Assembly (NCBI GenBank): GCA_020440825.1
Contig: JAGRNJ010000009.1
Coordinates: 1,550-36,853, forward strand
Direction of reading: 5' to 3'
DNA: 35,304 nucleotides
Source of the DNA: Leptospiraceae bacterium
GTDB lineage: Bacteria > Spirochaetota > Leptospiria > Turneriellales > Turneriellaceae
Under the pieces are notes generated by a model, which worked only from the letters and a program-made list of their open reading frames with translations, ran no database searches and was not told where the DNA came from. The stretch's first letter is position 1. Each line of letters starts with the position of its first letter. The position numbers and the translations under genes are program-made. Shown piece by piece: positions 9,259-18,407 of this stretch.

Positions 9259-10797
9259 ATGTTTGAAATATTTTTAGGCTTTATTGCCCTCGTCTATCTT
9301 ATAGACATCATTGCACTTTTTTACTTTGGCGTACACTGCTATGTTATGGTAAAACTTTATCTCGAAAACAGAAAAGAGTGCCAATCTGACCCCGAAACTC
9401 TGCAAATGCTGACCGGGAAAATGAAAAAATGGCCAAAAGTAACGGTACAGTTACCAATGTACAATGAAATGTATGTTGCCGAGCGCCTTATTGACGCAGT
9501 CGCCAAAATTGATTACCCAAAAGATTTACTCGAAATACAGGTACTCGATGACTCGACTGACGAGACCCAACTGATTGCCGAGAAGAAAACCAAAGAGTAT
9601 CAGAAAAAAGGTTTCAACATTCAATATATCCACAGAACAAACCGTGATGGTCATAAAGCCGGGGCACTGAAGGCGGCGATGAAAAAAGCAACTGGTAACT
9701 ACATTGCCATTTTTGATGCAGATTTTATTCCCAGTATTGATTTCTTAAGAAAAACCATCCCTTATTTCTATGAATCGAAAGATATAGGAATGGTACAGAC
9801 CCGCTGGGGGCATATCAATGCGGATTATTCTATTTTGACCAAAGCCCAGTCAATCGGTATTGACGGCCATTTCAGCATTGAACAGGTTGCTCGTGCAGGT
9901 GGCAACCTCTGGCTGAACTTTAATGGGACAGCCGGCGTATGGCGCAAGAGCTGTATTCTTGATGCAGGAAACTGGGAATCAGACACACTCACAGAAGATT
10001 TTGATCTATCGTACAGAGCCGAACTCAAAGGCTGGAAATTTAAATATCTGGCAGACGTGGTGAATCCGGCTGAATTACCGGCCACTGTCGCAGCCTACAA
10101 AAGCCAGCAGTTTCGCTGGTGCAAAGGTTCAATACAGACCGCTGTGAAGCTTATTCCAAGAATCCTGAAAGCAGACGTTTCCTGGAAAATCAAACTGGAA
10201 GCGATTACCCATCTCACCAATTATTCAGTGCATCCGTTAATGATTATCAATATTCTGGCAACCCTTCCCCTATTATATTTTCAGGAAGAGTTTACCCAGC
10301 TTTCCTTGCCTGCAATATTTGCTTTTGCAGTGTTCCTCTCTATTGGTACATTTGGTCCCATGACAATGTACATGGTTTCCCAAAAATCCTTGTACAAAGA
10401 CTGGGTTCGAAGAGCGATCTGGCTGCCGATCTTGACTATGATTGGTACCGGGATTGCGGTAAACAATACCAAAGCCTGGCTTGAAGCAGTGATGGGCAAG
10501 AAATCAGCCTTTGTGAGAACCCCCAAACTGAAACTCGAAACCCGTGGCGATAAAATGGAAGAGCGATCTGCTTATGGGCAGGTAAAACTCGATACTCTGG
10601 TTTTTTGGGAATTGGCGCTGGTTGCGTATATTCTGGTAACTATCTCAATGGCAATTTCGACAGGCAAGACGTTTGTTGTTCCTTATATGCTGCTGTATGC
10701 GGGTGGCTTTCTTTACGTCGCAACAGCGTCCATCTGGTCGACCATGAAACAATATATTGCTATACGTCGTGCAGCCGTTACGAAAACAGACTTTTAA
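9259..10797 (+). CDS. Processive family 2 glycosyltransferase (cellulose-synthase/CslA-like)
   Basis: 512-residue integral membrane protein. It has an N-terminal membrane segment (residues 5-30), a cytosolic GT-A domain, and further membrane segments from about 315 to 400 and 445 to 500. The GT2 signature set is present: [10 protein letters not shown] (61-70), DDST (97-100), FDAD (152-155) as the metal-binding DxD, TED (245-247) as the catalytic base, and QQFRW (283-287), the acceptor-site Q-x-x-R-W motif. These mark a processive enzyme that polymerises a sugar from a nucleotide-sugar donor. There is no PilZ domain, so it is not a classical BcsA. The closest architecture is CslA/mannan-synthase-like or a glucosyltransferase of the same clan; the product cannot be told from sequence. 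It stops 17 bases before rplS. Confidence 0.85.
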   Translation: MFEIFLGFIALVYLIDIIALFYFGVHCYVMVKLYLENRKECQSDPETLQMLTGKMKKWPKVTVQLPMYNEMYVAERLIDAVAKIDYPKDLLEIQVLDDSTDETQLIAEKKTKEYQKKGFNIQYIHRTNRDGHKAGALKAAMKKATGNYIAIFDADFIPSIDFLRKTIPYFYESKDIGMVQTRWGHINADYSILTKAQSIGIDGHFSIEQVARAGGNLWLNFNGTAGVWRKSCILDAGNWESDTLTEDFDLSYRAELKGWKFKYLADVVNPAELPATVAAYKSQQFRWCKGSIQTAVKLIPRILKADVSWKIKLEAITHLTNYSVHPLMIINILATLPLLYFQEEFTQLSLPAIFAFAVFLSIGTFGPMTMYMVSQKSLYKDWVRRAIWLPILTMIGTGIAVNNTKAWLEAVMGKKSAFVRTPKLKLETRGDKMEERSAYGQVKLDTLVFWELALVAYILVTISMAISTGKTFVVPYMLLYAGGFLYVATASIWSTMKQYIAIRRAAVTKTDF

Positions 10798-10814
10798 GTT
10801 GCGAAGGAGAAATT

Positions 10815-11255
10815 ATGATACACCCACAAATCGATAAACTGCATCTCGAACTTGTAAACAGACCGCTCAATTTCAGAGTGGGAGATACTGTAAAAGTACA
10901 TTATAAAATCGTTGAAGGAAACAAAGAAAGAATTCAGGTCTATGAAGGTCTGGTGATCGCCATCAACAACAGAGTTGCCGGAAAATCTTTTACGGTTCGA
11001 CGAATCAGCTATGATGTCGGGGTAGAACGGGTTTTTCCTGTTTATGCTCCTACGATCGATAAAATCGAAGTTGTACGCTCGAGCAAAATTAGACGCGGGA
11101 AACTGTATTACCTGCGTAGCAAAATCGGTAAAGATGGTCGCTTAAAAGAAATTAAAAAAGTACCACCGGTTGATAAAATATTTGAAAAAGCCTCTGCACT
11201 GCCCAAAAAAGAAACAGCACCGGCAGCTGTAGAAACAGAAGCATCAGCCGAGTAA
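10815..11255 (+). CDS. rplS: 50S ribosomal protein L19
   Basis: 146 residues from ATG at 10815, preceded by AAGGAG at a good distance. A longer in-frame extension exists upstream (to 10605), but it overlaps the glycosyltransferase gene and has no family similarity, so this start is preferred. The L19 core is clear: [46 protein letters not shown], and [12 protein letters not shown]19 sits at the 30S-50S interface. The C-terminal ~30 residues, rich in Ala, Glu and Lys, extend beyond the usual ~115-residue length. The customary partners rimM and trmD are not upstream here; rnhB follows as in many bacteria. Confidence 0.95.
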   Translation: MIHPQIDKLHLELVNRPLNFRVGDTVKVHYKIVEGNKERIQVYEGLVIAINNRVAGKSFTVRRISYDVGVERVFPVYAPTIDKIEVVRSSKIRRGKLYYLRSKIGKDGRLKEIKKVPPVDKIFEKASALPKKETAPAAVETEASAE

Positions 11256-11267
11256 TTCGTTTGAAGT

Positions 11268-11289
11268 CTGCACAGCAACTGCTGTGCAG
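11268..11289 (+). other. Perfect 10-bp inverted repeat between rplS and rnhB
   Basis: CTGCACAGCA, AC, TGCTGTGCAG. In RNA the outer eight or so pairs would close a stem with a small loop. No U-run follows, so it is not a standard intrinsic terminator. It ends 11 bases before the rnhB ATG (11301), where a ribosome site should be, and rnhB lacks a clear one. It could lower rnhB translation or act in mRNA processing. Confidence 0.55.
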
Positions 11290-11300
11290 TACTGCGGCCA

Positions 11301-12041
11301 ATGCAATTTTCTGTTCCCGAAAAGTTACAGATTGAACTCTCAATCACCCACTCTCTGAAACAGCAAAACAGTTGGGCTTTAAGTGTCGACGAAGTCGGCC
11401 GAGGCTCTTTATTTGGTCCTGTTGTCGTTGCAGGTATGGTCTGGAATGTCGATACCTTGCGCGATCTACAGCAAAAACCTTACTTCTCAAAAATCGGGGA
11501 CTCTAAGAAAATTTCAGCAGTAAACCGTGCTCTGTTGAATAAGCAACTTAGCCGGGACTTTCATTTCGAAACGGTGAGTATCTCTGTTGGTTTTATTGAA
11601 AAATATAATATTTCCCGAGCTGTCTTTTACGGAATCTACAGAATCATTCAAAACCTGAAACGAAATAATATTCAGGTAAAACACTTACTGCTCGACGGAA
11701 AAGATACCTTCAAGACCAGATTCTGGCGTCCCCATTTTCGAGACAACCTGCAGTCTATACAACTTGAGATTCCCGCCCGTGCTGTGGTCAAGGGTGACAG
11801 CCTGTGCGCCACAATCGGGGCCGCATCGATTGTAGCCAAAGAGTATCGAGACAAGATGATACACAAGGCGGATTCCCGGTATCCTGGTTATTTTCTGGCA
11901 ACCAATTCTGGCTATGGAACACTACAGCACCGAGAAGCTCTGCAAAAACTCGGAGCTACCCGCCTGCATCGAAAGAGTTTTTTAAGCAAAATTCTCAGAA
12001 GTGATTTACGCGAGATTGACTCACAAGAAAATCAACAATGA
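11301..12041 (+). CDS. rnhB: Ribonuclease HII
   Basis: 246 residues. RNase HII removes ribonucleotides from DNA and cleaves RNA in RNA-DNA hybrids. The active-site signature SVDEVGRGSLFGPVVVAG gives the first Asp-Glu pair (D30, E31). The later acidic residues are in LLLDGKD and in VVKGDSLCATIGAASIVAK, the family's most diagnostic block. GDSKKIS and ISRAVFYGI are also typical. The first ~25 residues are poorly conserved and the ATG has no good ribosome site, so the start could be slightly downstream. Its TGA overlaps the trpC ATG (ATGA), which points to coupled translation. Confidence 0.93.
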   Translation: MQFSVPEKLQIELSITHSLKQQNSWALSVDEVGRGSLFGPVVVAGMVWNVDTLRDLQQKPYFSKIGDSKKISAVNRALLNKQLSRDFHFETVSISVGFIEKYNISRAVFYGIYRIIQNLKRNNIQVKHLLLDGKDTFKTRFWRPHFRDNLQSIQLEIPARAVVKGDSLCATIGAASIVAKEYRDKMIHKADSRYPGYFLATNSGYGTLQHREALQKLGATRLHRKSFLSKILRSDLREIDSQENQQ

Positions 12042-12808
12042 GTGTCTTGCATGAAATTATTGAGCAGAGAAAAAAAGATGTTGCTGCTCTGAAAAAAGAA
12101 TTGAGCGGAAATCCTGAAAAAAATTTAACAGATTTTGCTGCGGCACTTCGCCGTGAACCTGAAGCAAAACTGAACCTGATTGCCGAAATCAAAAGAAAAA
12201 GTCCTTCACAGGGTGACCTGAAACCGGTTCTCAAAGTTGAAGAAGCAGTAAATTTTTACGAACCCTATGCATCTGCGCTTTCTGTTTTGACCGAACCTCA
12301 CTACTTCAATGGTTCAATTGAAGACCTTTCGACCGCTTCCCGGCTTACCGACAAACCACTCTTGCGAAAAGATTTTATCATTGATGCTCTGCAAATAAGG
12401 GAAGCCAGGTTCCATGGTGCAAGTGCCTATCTGCTTATTGTTGCAGCATTGAGCAAGAGCCAGCTTGCAGAACTCTTGCACGCAGGTCAGGAATGGAATA
12501 TGCAGGCCCTGGTAGAGGTTCACAATGAACGTGAACTGGAAACAGCCATGCAGGTAAATGCAGCAATTATTGGCGTAAATAACCGGGACCTCGGTACCTT
12601 AAGTATCGACATTTCAACAGTGCAACGGGTTTTCAGTCAACTCAGCCAGGAAGAAAAAAACAGACTGATCATGGTGGCCGAATCGGGCTACAAAACCAAA
12701 GAAGATCTGGCGACTCTACCAGACTACATTGATGCAGTCTTAATGGGTACTGCTTTTATGGAAGTTGCCTCACCAGTGAATAAATTGCAGGAATTATTCG
12801 GCACTTGA
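12038..12808 (+). CDS. trpC: Indole-3-glycerol-phosphate synthase
   Basis: 256 residues, the normal length for a stand-alone TrpC. It converts CdRP (carboxyphenylamino-deoxyribulose-phosphate) to indole-3-glycerol phosphate in tryptophan synthesis. Family motifs in order: LIAEIKRKSPSQG, the phosphate/Lys loop; SVLTEPHYFNGS; LLRKDFIID; ALVEVHNERELE; IGVNNRDLGTLSID; VAESGYKTKEDL; DAVLMGTAFM. All fit a (beta/alpha)8 barrel. No other trp gene is adjacent. It overlaps rnhB by four bases, and its TGA overlaps the TTG start proposed for the next gene. Confidence 0.95.
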   Translation: MSVLHEIIEQRKKDVAALKKELSGNPEKNLTDFAAALRREPEAKLNLIAEIKRKSPSQGDLKPVLKVEEAVNFYEPYASALSVLTEPHYFNGSIEDLSTASRLTDKPLLRKDFIIDALQIREARFHGASAYLLIVAALSKSQLAELLHAGQEWNMQALVEVHNERELETAMQVNAAIIGVNNRDLGTLSIDISTVQRVFSQLSQEEKNRLIMVAESGYKTKEDLATLPDYIDAVLMGTAFMEVASPVNKLQELFGT

Positions 12809-14142
12809 AATATTTTCTCTTTATCTCTGTTCCTGTAGCTTATTTTTTGAGTTTGACATCCCTTTCTGATCTGGTTTTTTACACCAGCTCAAACGGAATC
12901 TCATCTTTTTCTGAAGAATGGTTTCGATATTTTCGAAATCCTGTTTTCCTGAATCTGGAACCAGGGACTCTGCACCCGATTTTTCTTCTTTCTTCTTTCG
13001 TCGCGAAGATTCTGACACTGGAACTTTACGTGGCAGTTCATGTTGCCTTCTTCACAGCAATCTTCATCAATTATGTTCGATTTCCCTTTAAAAACCTGGC
13101 TTCGTATCTGACGGTTCTTCTTGTCGGTATGATAGCAGGAGTACATTGGTTATTTGTTCCGGCTTTGCATTTGATTTTGCATGCTGGAAACAGGAACCTC
13201 GGGTTGTTCAAACACCTGCTACTGGCCTGCGGTAGCAGTTTTGCATTTTTACCATCTGCCTTTCTAGGTTTAATATTTAACCGAAAAATCTGGCTCCAAA
13301 AAGAAAACAAAAAATGGTATAAACACCCCATTTTTGTACAAATACTACTGCAGGCGTTTTTTGCTTTCTTTTTCATGATTCTATTTTTTGCTGCAAAACC
13401 CGAACTGATTCCTGACGTTTCTGTTCTGACGGTTTATTGGCAACGACCAACAGCTTTTTTTTCTCAATGGTGGTCTTTCACCGGCCCGGGACTACAGACT
13501 TGTACTTTAGCCATACTTTTATTTTGCACTGTATTGCTCTCGAGTGCGAAACACAGAAAAAGACTGCAATGGATTTTATTACCTTCGCAGGGAATGCTTA
13601 TTCTTGGGGTTTTGTTTTCTGCCTTACAGAGTATATTGCCGGTACTGTTTTTACTGCCGACTCTGCGAGTCACTTCCCGAAAAATATTAACTCAAATTAT
13701 TTCAATACTCACCGTCTCGATCTTAATAATCTTCACGGCAATCTCCATGTTTCAGCCTGTAGAAAAGTTGGCTGACCAGCATGTTGTTCTGCCCTCTCTG
13801 GATCATAAAGGGCATGATCTGCTTGAGAAAATACCCTGGGCAGCCAATCTTAGTACCATAACCCGAATAGATCTGCCGGCGGTTCCAGAGTTGTACCCGG
13901 TTTTGCAATCGGTAATTGAGGAGTCTACCGGTCACTCACGCAATTCTCTTGTGAATTACCTGGATGCAGACAGATCTCTCTTTGAAAAAAATCTCATTAA
14001 AATACTGAATATACGGGAAAGTGTACTCTTCATTTTACCAGAGTCTGCAACCCCAGATTACAAAATGCCTTACTCTTATTTTGAGCAGGTCTATCTGATG
14101 CGTAAAATGCTTGGCCGAGAATCAAAACTGATCAGGCTATGA
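12805..14142 (+). CDS. Unknown multi-pass membrane protein
   Basis: 445 residues from a TTG that overlaps the trpC stop (TTGA), the same coupling style seen at other junctions here. About eight hydrophobic segments fill residues 1-315, interrupted by a basic loop (KIWLQKENKKWYKH). The final ~130 residues are soluble and would lie on one side of the membrane. No family was recognised. The overall plan, many helices then a soluble tail, resembles GT-C-type glycosyltransferases, but the acidic loop motif is not convincing. Its 3' end overlaps the convergent ATPase gene by 11 bases. Confidence 0.75.
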   Translation: MKYFLFISVPVAYFLSLTSLSDLVFYTSSNGISSFSEEWFRYFRNPVFLNLEPGTLHPIFLLSSFVAKILTLELYVAVHVAFFTAIFINYVRFPFKNLASYLTVLLVGMIAGVHWLFVPALHLILHAGNRNLGLFKHLLLACGSSFAFLPSAFLGLIFNRKIWLQKENKKWYKHPIFVQILLQAFFAFFFMILFFAAKPELIPDVSVLTVYWQRPTAFFSQWWSFTGPGLQTCTLAILLFCTVLLSSAKHRKRLQWILLPSQGMLILGVLFSALQSILPVLFLLPTLRVTSRKILTQIISILTVSILIIFTAISMFQPVEKLADQHVVLPSLDHKGHDLLEKIPWAANLSTITRIDLPAVPELYPVLQSVIEESTGHSRNSLVNYLDADRSLFEKNLIKILNIRESVLFILPESATPDYKMPYSYFEQVYLMRKMLGRESKLIRL

Positions 14143-14860
14143 TTTTTTTTCGGCCGCTGAACTCAACCCGACTCAATTTTGTATTACGCTCAATATCAAG
14201 ATGGTCTAAAAGCTTAGACATCACCAGAACCCCACGCATGAGAGAAACATCTTCTGAGAATTTCCCTCGGTTAATATCATCATCGAGATTAATTTCTGGA
14301 ATACTGTTGATTAAACGAATTGAAAAATTATCTTCTTCAAGAATCTGCTCGCAAAAAATAGGACCCCGATCTGAATATTTTACTGCATTTTCAGCGGCTT
14401 CAGTAACCGAGATAATGATTTCATCAAGTTTAGATTCTTCAATTTTATGATAAAGACAAAAACTTTGAACTCTTGAACGAATCAATTGCAATGGCTGCAA
14501 TTCGAGATCTCTGCCTGCGAAAAAATAATCTGATTTTTTACCTGCAAAAGCCAATTGTTCAGCATTTTTAAGAACATATTCAGAGTAAGGCTCAATTTGT
14601 CTGACAATATCTGCCTCAATAAGTCCTTCAATCGTTCTTTTGAGAGCGTCTTCATCTAAAGTGGCGGCAGAATTCAGTTGATTCTGGTCTAAATCGAGAA
14701 TATCGACAGTATAGTAATTTGCATAATCAGAGAAACAGACTGGCAGTGGAAACTGCTGCATTTTTGCGTACATCTGCAGCCAATTCTGGAATGCGGTAAC
14801 ATCGCCCCGAACTCCCCGCTCAAAAATCTTGACAAGAATACTTTGCACCGCATCGGGCAT
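14132..14860 (-). CDS. RsbW-like (GHKL-fold) ATPase with an N-terminal helical region
   Basis: 242 residues from ATG 14860. The frame is open further upstream to 14977, but that part overlaps thiG; GTG 14869 and TTG codons near 14893 are alternatives, and none has a good ribosome site. The C-terminal ~130 residues resemble the HATPase_c_2 family of anti-sigma-factor kinases: a KLDEIIISVTEAAENAVKYS N-box, and SLMRGVLVMSKLLDHLDI in place of the usual GRGL-x-LM-x-x-LMD block. The expected D-x-G-x-G box is not clear, so ATP binding may be weak. The N-terminal ~110 residues match nothing I recognise. Probable role: partner-switch or signalling protein. It follows thiG by 40 bases. Confidence 0.7.
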   Translation of the reverse strand: MPDAVQSILVKIFERGVRGDVTAFQNWLQMYAKMQQFPLPVCFSDYANYYTVDILDLDQNQLNSAATLDEDALKRTIEGLIEADIVRQIEPYSEYVLKNAEQLAFAGKKSDYFFAGRDLELQPLQLIRSRVQSFCLYHKIEESKLDEIIISVTEAAENAVKYSDRGPIFCEQILEEDNFSIRLINSIPEINLDDDINRGKFSEDVSLMRGVLVMSKLLDHLDIERNTKLSRVEFSGRKKIIA

Positions 14861-14900
14861 CTTATACACTAGCGTTCGGCTTTTCGGGGTCAATAACAAT

Positions 14901-15668
14901 TTACAGAGGAGAAGACGCGGTAGCAAAGCGTTTGCGCGGGATTCGTCCTGCGAGATAGGCCATCCGCCCTGCAACAACCCCGTGCTTCATGGCACTTGCC
15001 ATTTGGGGTGCGTTGTCTGCTGCAGCAACCGCTGTATTGAGCAGCACAGCATCTGCGCCGAGTTCCATGGCAATGGCTGCATCTGACGGAGAGCCAATAC
15101 CGGCATCAATGATCATTCGAGTTTCTTTACCGAGCAGTTCACGAATCATGAGAATATTCTCAGGGTTGGCAATACCACGTCCGCTGCCGATGGGAGAACC
15201 CGCCGGCATTATTGCATCTGCCCCGCTCTCTTTGAGCTTCAAAGCCATTACAGGATCATCAGAAGTATACACCATCAGAAACAGACGGTTTCCTAATTCT
15301 GATCGAATCATTTTTACGGCATTCAATGTCTCAACCGGGTCGGGCAATAATGTTTTTTGTTCACCCATCACTTCAATCTTGAGAAATTTCATTTCGAGCT
15401 CTAAGGCAAGAGAAGCCAGGCGCAGGGCTTCTTTTCCCGTATATGCCCCTGAAGTATTGGCAAGCAGGGTAATCTTTCGGGTATCAATAAAATCAACTAG
15501 TCCGGGTTGCCCGTCTGCCTCGACAGGTATACGCCTCAATGCGACTGTGACCATCTCTGTTTCTGCATTTTCATGACAGATTCTCATCTCTTGCAGACTT
15601 CTGTACCGACCTGTACCAAGAATCAGCCTTGATTGCAGCTTTAGATCGCCGAGAAACCATTCATCCAT
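14901..15668 (-). CDS. thiG: Thiazole synthase
   Basis: 255 residues, full length. ThiG forms the thiazole phosphate moiety of thiamine from deoxyxylulose-5-phosphate, dehydroglycine/iminoglycine and ThiS thiocarboxylate. The frame shows SRLILGTGRYRSL at the start, TSGAYTGKEAL, FLKIEVMGEQKTLLPDPVET with the Schiff-base Lys near K97, DDPVMALKL, IMPAGSPIGSGRGI, and DAGIGSPSDAAIAMELGADA then VLLNTA. All are strongly conserved in the family. No thiS, thiF, thiH or thiO lies nearby. A small stem-loop, not a TPP riboswitch, precedes the start. Confidence 0.95.
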   Translation of the reverse strand: MDEWFLGDLKLQSRLILGTGRYRSLQEMRICHENAETEMVTVALRRIPVEADGQPGLVDFIDTRKITLLANTSGAYTGKEALRLASLALELEMKFLKIEVMGEQKTLLPDPVETLNAVKMIRSELGNRLFLMVYTSDDPVMALKLKESGADAIMPAGSPIGSGRGIANPENILMIRELLGKETRMIIDAGIGSPSDAAIAMELGADAVLLNTAVAAADNAPQMASAMKHGVVAGRMAYLAGRIPRKRFATASSPL

Positions 15669-15669
15669 T

Positions 15670-15695
15670 GCTCAGTTTACCTGAGGATTCTGAGC
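15670..15695 (-). other. Short stem-loop in the thiG leader
   Basis: GCTCAG (15670-15675) and CTGAGC (15690-15695) are perfect inverted repeats around a 14-base loop, ending one base before the thiG ATG. In the thiG mRNA it would cover the ribosome-binding region. The conserved TPP riboswitch blocks were looked for upstream and not found. The rest of 15696-15866 is the divergent leader shared with mreB; no convincing -35/-10 pair was seen. Confidence 0.35.
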
Positions 15696-15866
15696 GTAAA
15701 CCATATATGCAGATCAAGAAACTGGATTTTAAAAGAAAAGCCGGCAGGAAAGCCGAGGTTCTTAATGAAAAACTGTTATTAAGGAAGAATAATTTTCTTG
15801 TCAGGGTGTCTAGACGAGCTTGTTCGGTAAGGAAGGCCAACCGTTTTTTTATTACAAGAGGGTATT

Positions 15867-16886
15867 ATGATTTTTGACTGGTTTCATTCTCTATTTTCAA
15901 ATGATATGGGTATCGATCTGGGTACCGCCAATACTCTTGTCTATGTCAAAGGGCAAGGCATTGTTTTATCTGAACCCTCGGTTGTAGCAGTACATGCGGG
16001 CACTGGTAAAGTGCTGGCTGTAGGACAAGAAGCAAAACGTATGCTTGGCAGAACGCCCGGTGAGATTGTCGCAATTCGACCGATGAAAGACGGGGTAATT
16101 GCTGATTTCGAAACCGTAGAAAAAATGATACGTTATTTTATTAACAAAGTACATAACCGTGCGACTCTGGTTAAACCGCGCATTGTCATCGGGGTTCCAT
16201 CTGGAATTACCGAAGTAGAAAAACGCGCGGTACGGGAATCTGCAGAACAGGCCGGTGCTCGTGAGATTTATCTAATTGAAGAGGCCATGGCTGCAGCAAT
16301 CGGGGCAGATATCCCGGTGAATGAACCAGCGGGCAATATGGTCATTGATATCGGCGGAGGGACTACTGAGATTGCAGTTATATCCCTGTCTGGTATGGTT
16401 ATCTCTGAATCAATTCGGGTTGGCGGGGACGAGTTTGATGAAGCAATTATCAAACATCTGCGCCAGCAATACAATCTCGTAATCGGCGAGAGAACTGCAG
16501 AAGAAGTGAAACTTGCGATTGGCAATGCTTTTGCAGAAAAAAAGCTGGAAACATTCGAACTGAAAGGCCGGGATGCAATGTCTGGCCTGCCCCGTACTCT
16601 TACCATCGACAGCGCAGAAATCAGAAAGGCCTTAAAAGAACCAATTGATGCGATTCTTGAAGGAACCATGGGTGTACTTGAAAAAACCCCACCTGAACTC
16701 GCAGCCGACATTGTCGAACGGGGCATTGTCATGACTGGCGGTGGTTCATTGCTGAAAGGTCTCGATAAATTCTTGTCTAAAGAAACCGGGGTACCGGTAA
16801 TTCGAGCAGAAAACCCGCTCAACTGTGTTGCACTCGGTGCAGGAAAATACCTTGAAGAACTGAAATTCATCAAGGGCGGTAAGTAA
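15867..16886 (+). CDS. mreB: Rod-shape actin homologue MreB
   Basis: 339 residues, normal length. MreB forms membrane-associated ATP-dependent filaments that guide lateral wall synthesis. The N-terminus ([10 protein letters not shown]) is an amphipathic membrane-binding segment. Actin-fold ATP motifs are present: [12 protein letters not shown] (phosphate 1), [48 protein letters not shown] (phosphate 2), and [17 protein letters not shown] (adenosine). AAGAGGG before the ATG is a fair ribosome site. First gene of the mreBCD-mrdA-rodA run; mreC starts 19 bases after it. Confidence 0.98.
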   Translation: MIFDWFHSLFSNDMGIDLGTANTLVYVKGQGIVLSEPSVVAVHAGTGKVLAVGQEAKRMLGRTPGEIVAIRPMKDGVIADFETVEKMIRYFINKVHNRATLVKPRIVIGVPSGITEVEKRAVRESAEQAGAREIYLIEEAMAAAIGADIPVNEPAGNMVIDIGGGTTEIAVISLSGMVISESIRVGGDEFDEAIIKHLRQQYNLVIGERTAEEVKLAIGNAFAEKKLETFELKGRDAMSGLPRTLTIDSAEIRKALKEPIDAILEGTMGVLEKTPPELAADIVERGIVMTGGGSLLKGLDKFLSKETGVPVIRAENPLNCVALGAGKYLEELKFIKGGK

Positions 16887-16905
16887 ACAGGATACAGAAT
16901 CCGCG

Positions 16906-17871
16906 ATGCTTGCGGACATACTATCAAGATATAAAACAGGTACCTCTTTAGTATTCACCGTACTTTTTTCGCTGTCATGCCTTATCTGGCAGTCGAGCAT
17001 ACTTTCCCGCTCTGTCAGCCAGGCCGCCGAGGTACTGGACTTTTTTACCAGAACCTTTCATGCACTGGGTTCGGGAGTCTCCCGTTTATTTGACAGTTAT
17101 GCCAGCTATGAATCCCTAAAAACAGAAAGAGATCTACTGCGGGATAAGCTGAAAGAAAACCAGGACGCAGCCTTGCAACTGGTTCGACTGAAAGATGAAA
17201 ACAACCGGTTGCGCAATCTGCTGCAATTTTCGGCCTCCCCTGATTTTCCGATTTTGCAGGCAGAGGTAATCTCACAGGATCCCGACAACTGGTTTCGAAC
17301 AATCATTATCAATAAAGGCAGCAATGATGGTATTGAACCGTATATGCCGGTCATAGCTGTTCAGAGCAGTCAAACTCAGGACGGTAAAGAAAAACTGCTG
17401 CAGGGAGTGGTTGGTAAAGTGATTCAAGTCAATCGAAACTCCAGCCGTGTACTGCCGATCTTAGACCAGTACAGCCGTCTTGGCATTCAGGTTAAAAAGA
17501 GCGGTCACTGGGCACTGCTTGTTGGTCAAAACCCCCATCATGATATACCATTGTTAGAGTATTTATCCCTCGGAATCTTTCTGAATCCCGGAGATGAACT
17601 GGTCACGTCGGGCGGGGATGGCATTTTTCCCAAAGGAATACCAGTCGGTATTGTGGGAGAAAAAATTGAACGTCTGGGCGGTTTTCAGCGTGCAGAAGTA
17701 ATTCCTGAAATTGACTTTAAGCGATTAGATTATGTTATGGTTTTGCTGAAAAAGCGATACACGACAGAACTGCAATTCCCTCCCCTGACTCCTGAAAACA
17801 TACCCTTACCTGAATTGAAGCCACAGGTAAATATTCAGCCTGAAATAGAGAAAACGGAAACCCCTCAATGA
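16906..17871 (+). CDS. mreC: Rod-shape-determining protein MreC
   Basis: 321 residues. MreC is a bitopic periplasmic scaffold that activates PBP2-RodA. It has one membrane helix at about residues 10-32, a coiled coil at about 65-105 (SLKTERDLLRDKLKENQ, then RLKDENNRLRNLLQF), then the beta-barrel MreC domain with AEVISQDPDNWFRTIIINKG, GVVGKVIQVN, SSRVLPILDQYSRLGIQV, GDELVTSGGDGIFPKGIPVG. The C-terminal ~30 residues are Pro/Glu-rich and probably disordered. Its TGA overlaps the mreD ATG. Confidence 0.95.
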   Translation: MLADILSRYKTGTSLVFTVLFSLSCLIWQSSILSRSVSQAAEVLDFFTRTFHALGSGVSRLFDSYASYESLKTERDLLRDKLKENQDAALQLVRLKDENNRLRNLLQFSASPDFPILQAEVISQDPDNWFRTIIINKGSNDGIEPYMPVIAVQSSQTQDGKEKLLQGVVGKVIQVNRNSSRVLPILDQYSRLGIQVKKSGHWALLVGQNPHHDIPLLEYLSLGIFLNPGDELVTSGGDGIFPKGIPVGIVGEKIERLGGFQRAEVIPEIDFKRLDYVMVLLKKRYTTELQFPPLTPENIPLPELKPQVNIQPEIEKTETPQ

Positions 17872-18407
17872 TACTGGAAAGAATAATCATCTTGATTTCG
17901 ATTGTGGTTTCGTATTTTTTGCAGACCAGTGTAGATTTTTTCAGATTAGGTGAAATCAAGCCCGACTTTATTCTTATACTAACAATATACTTTGCCTTAC
18001 AGCGCGGCTCTTTTGCCGGTTTATGGGTAGGCTTTCTTGGCGGTCTGCTACAGGACATTAACCTGGGCGGAATTGCAGCAATTCAATCAGATGCAACATC
18101 TTATTACATTGGTACTCATGCTCTGCCGAAAACCCTGATCGGTTATTTTGTGGGCAAGGCTTCACGGGAAATTCACCGTGATGGCATTATTGTAATCTTC
18201 TTTGTGCACCTGGTAGCCGGTATTCTAAAAGGATTGGTTACCTTTTTTGAGGTAGCCATGTTCCATTCAAGCGTCAATGCAGAGGCGATTGCAACGATTG
18301 TAATACCCGAAGCTGTTTATACGGCAATATTATCTATATTCTGGTTTCGTATTTTATCCTGGGCAATACCGCAGCCGGAATTACCTTCAGGTATGCGTAA
18401 ACTATGA
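17868..18407 (+). CDS. mreD: Rod-shape-determining protein MreD
   Basis: 179-residue integral membrane protein with about five hydrophobic segments. It is assigned by position between mreC and mrdA and by MreD-like features: an N-terminal helix followed by IKPDFILILTIYFALQRGSF, then GFLGGLLQDINLGG, matching the family's P-D-x-x-L and GF-x-x-GLL-x-D patterns. It overlaps mreC and mrdA by four bases each (ATGA), so production is likely coupled along the operon. Confidence 0.92.
   Translation: MILERIIILISIVVSYFLQTSVDFFRLGEIKPDFILILTIYFALQRGSFAGLWVGFLGGLLQDINLGGIAAIQSDATSYYIGTHALPKTLIGYFVGKASREIHRDGIIVIFFVHLVAGILKGLVTFFEVAMFHSSVNAEAIATIVIPEAVYTAILSIFWFRILSWAIPQPELPSGMRKL

Noticed and set aside
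9259..10797. Calling the glycosyltransferase bcsA
   Set aside because: There is no PilZ domain and no bcsB/bcsZ neighbour, and it is shorter than BcsA.
10605..10814. A 70-codon in-frame N-terminal extension of rplS
   Set aside because: It lies within the glycosyltransferase gene, has no L19 similarity, and ATG 10815 has a strong ribosome site.
15669..15866. TPP riboswitch upstream of thiG
   Set aside because: The conserved CUGAGA and later blocks in the right order were not found. The CTGAGG present belongs to the small hairpin loop.
15629..15877. An 82-codon plus-strand ORF between thiG and mreB
   Set aside because: It begins antisense in thiG, has a very basic, unstructured translation, overlaps the mreB start and lacks a ribosome site.
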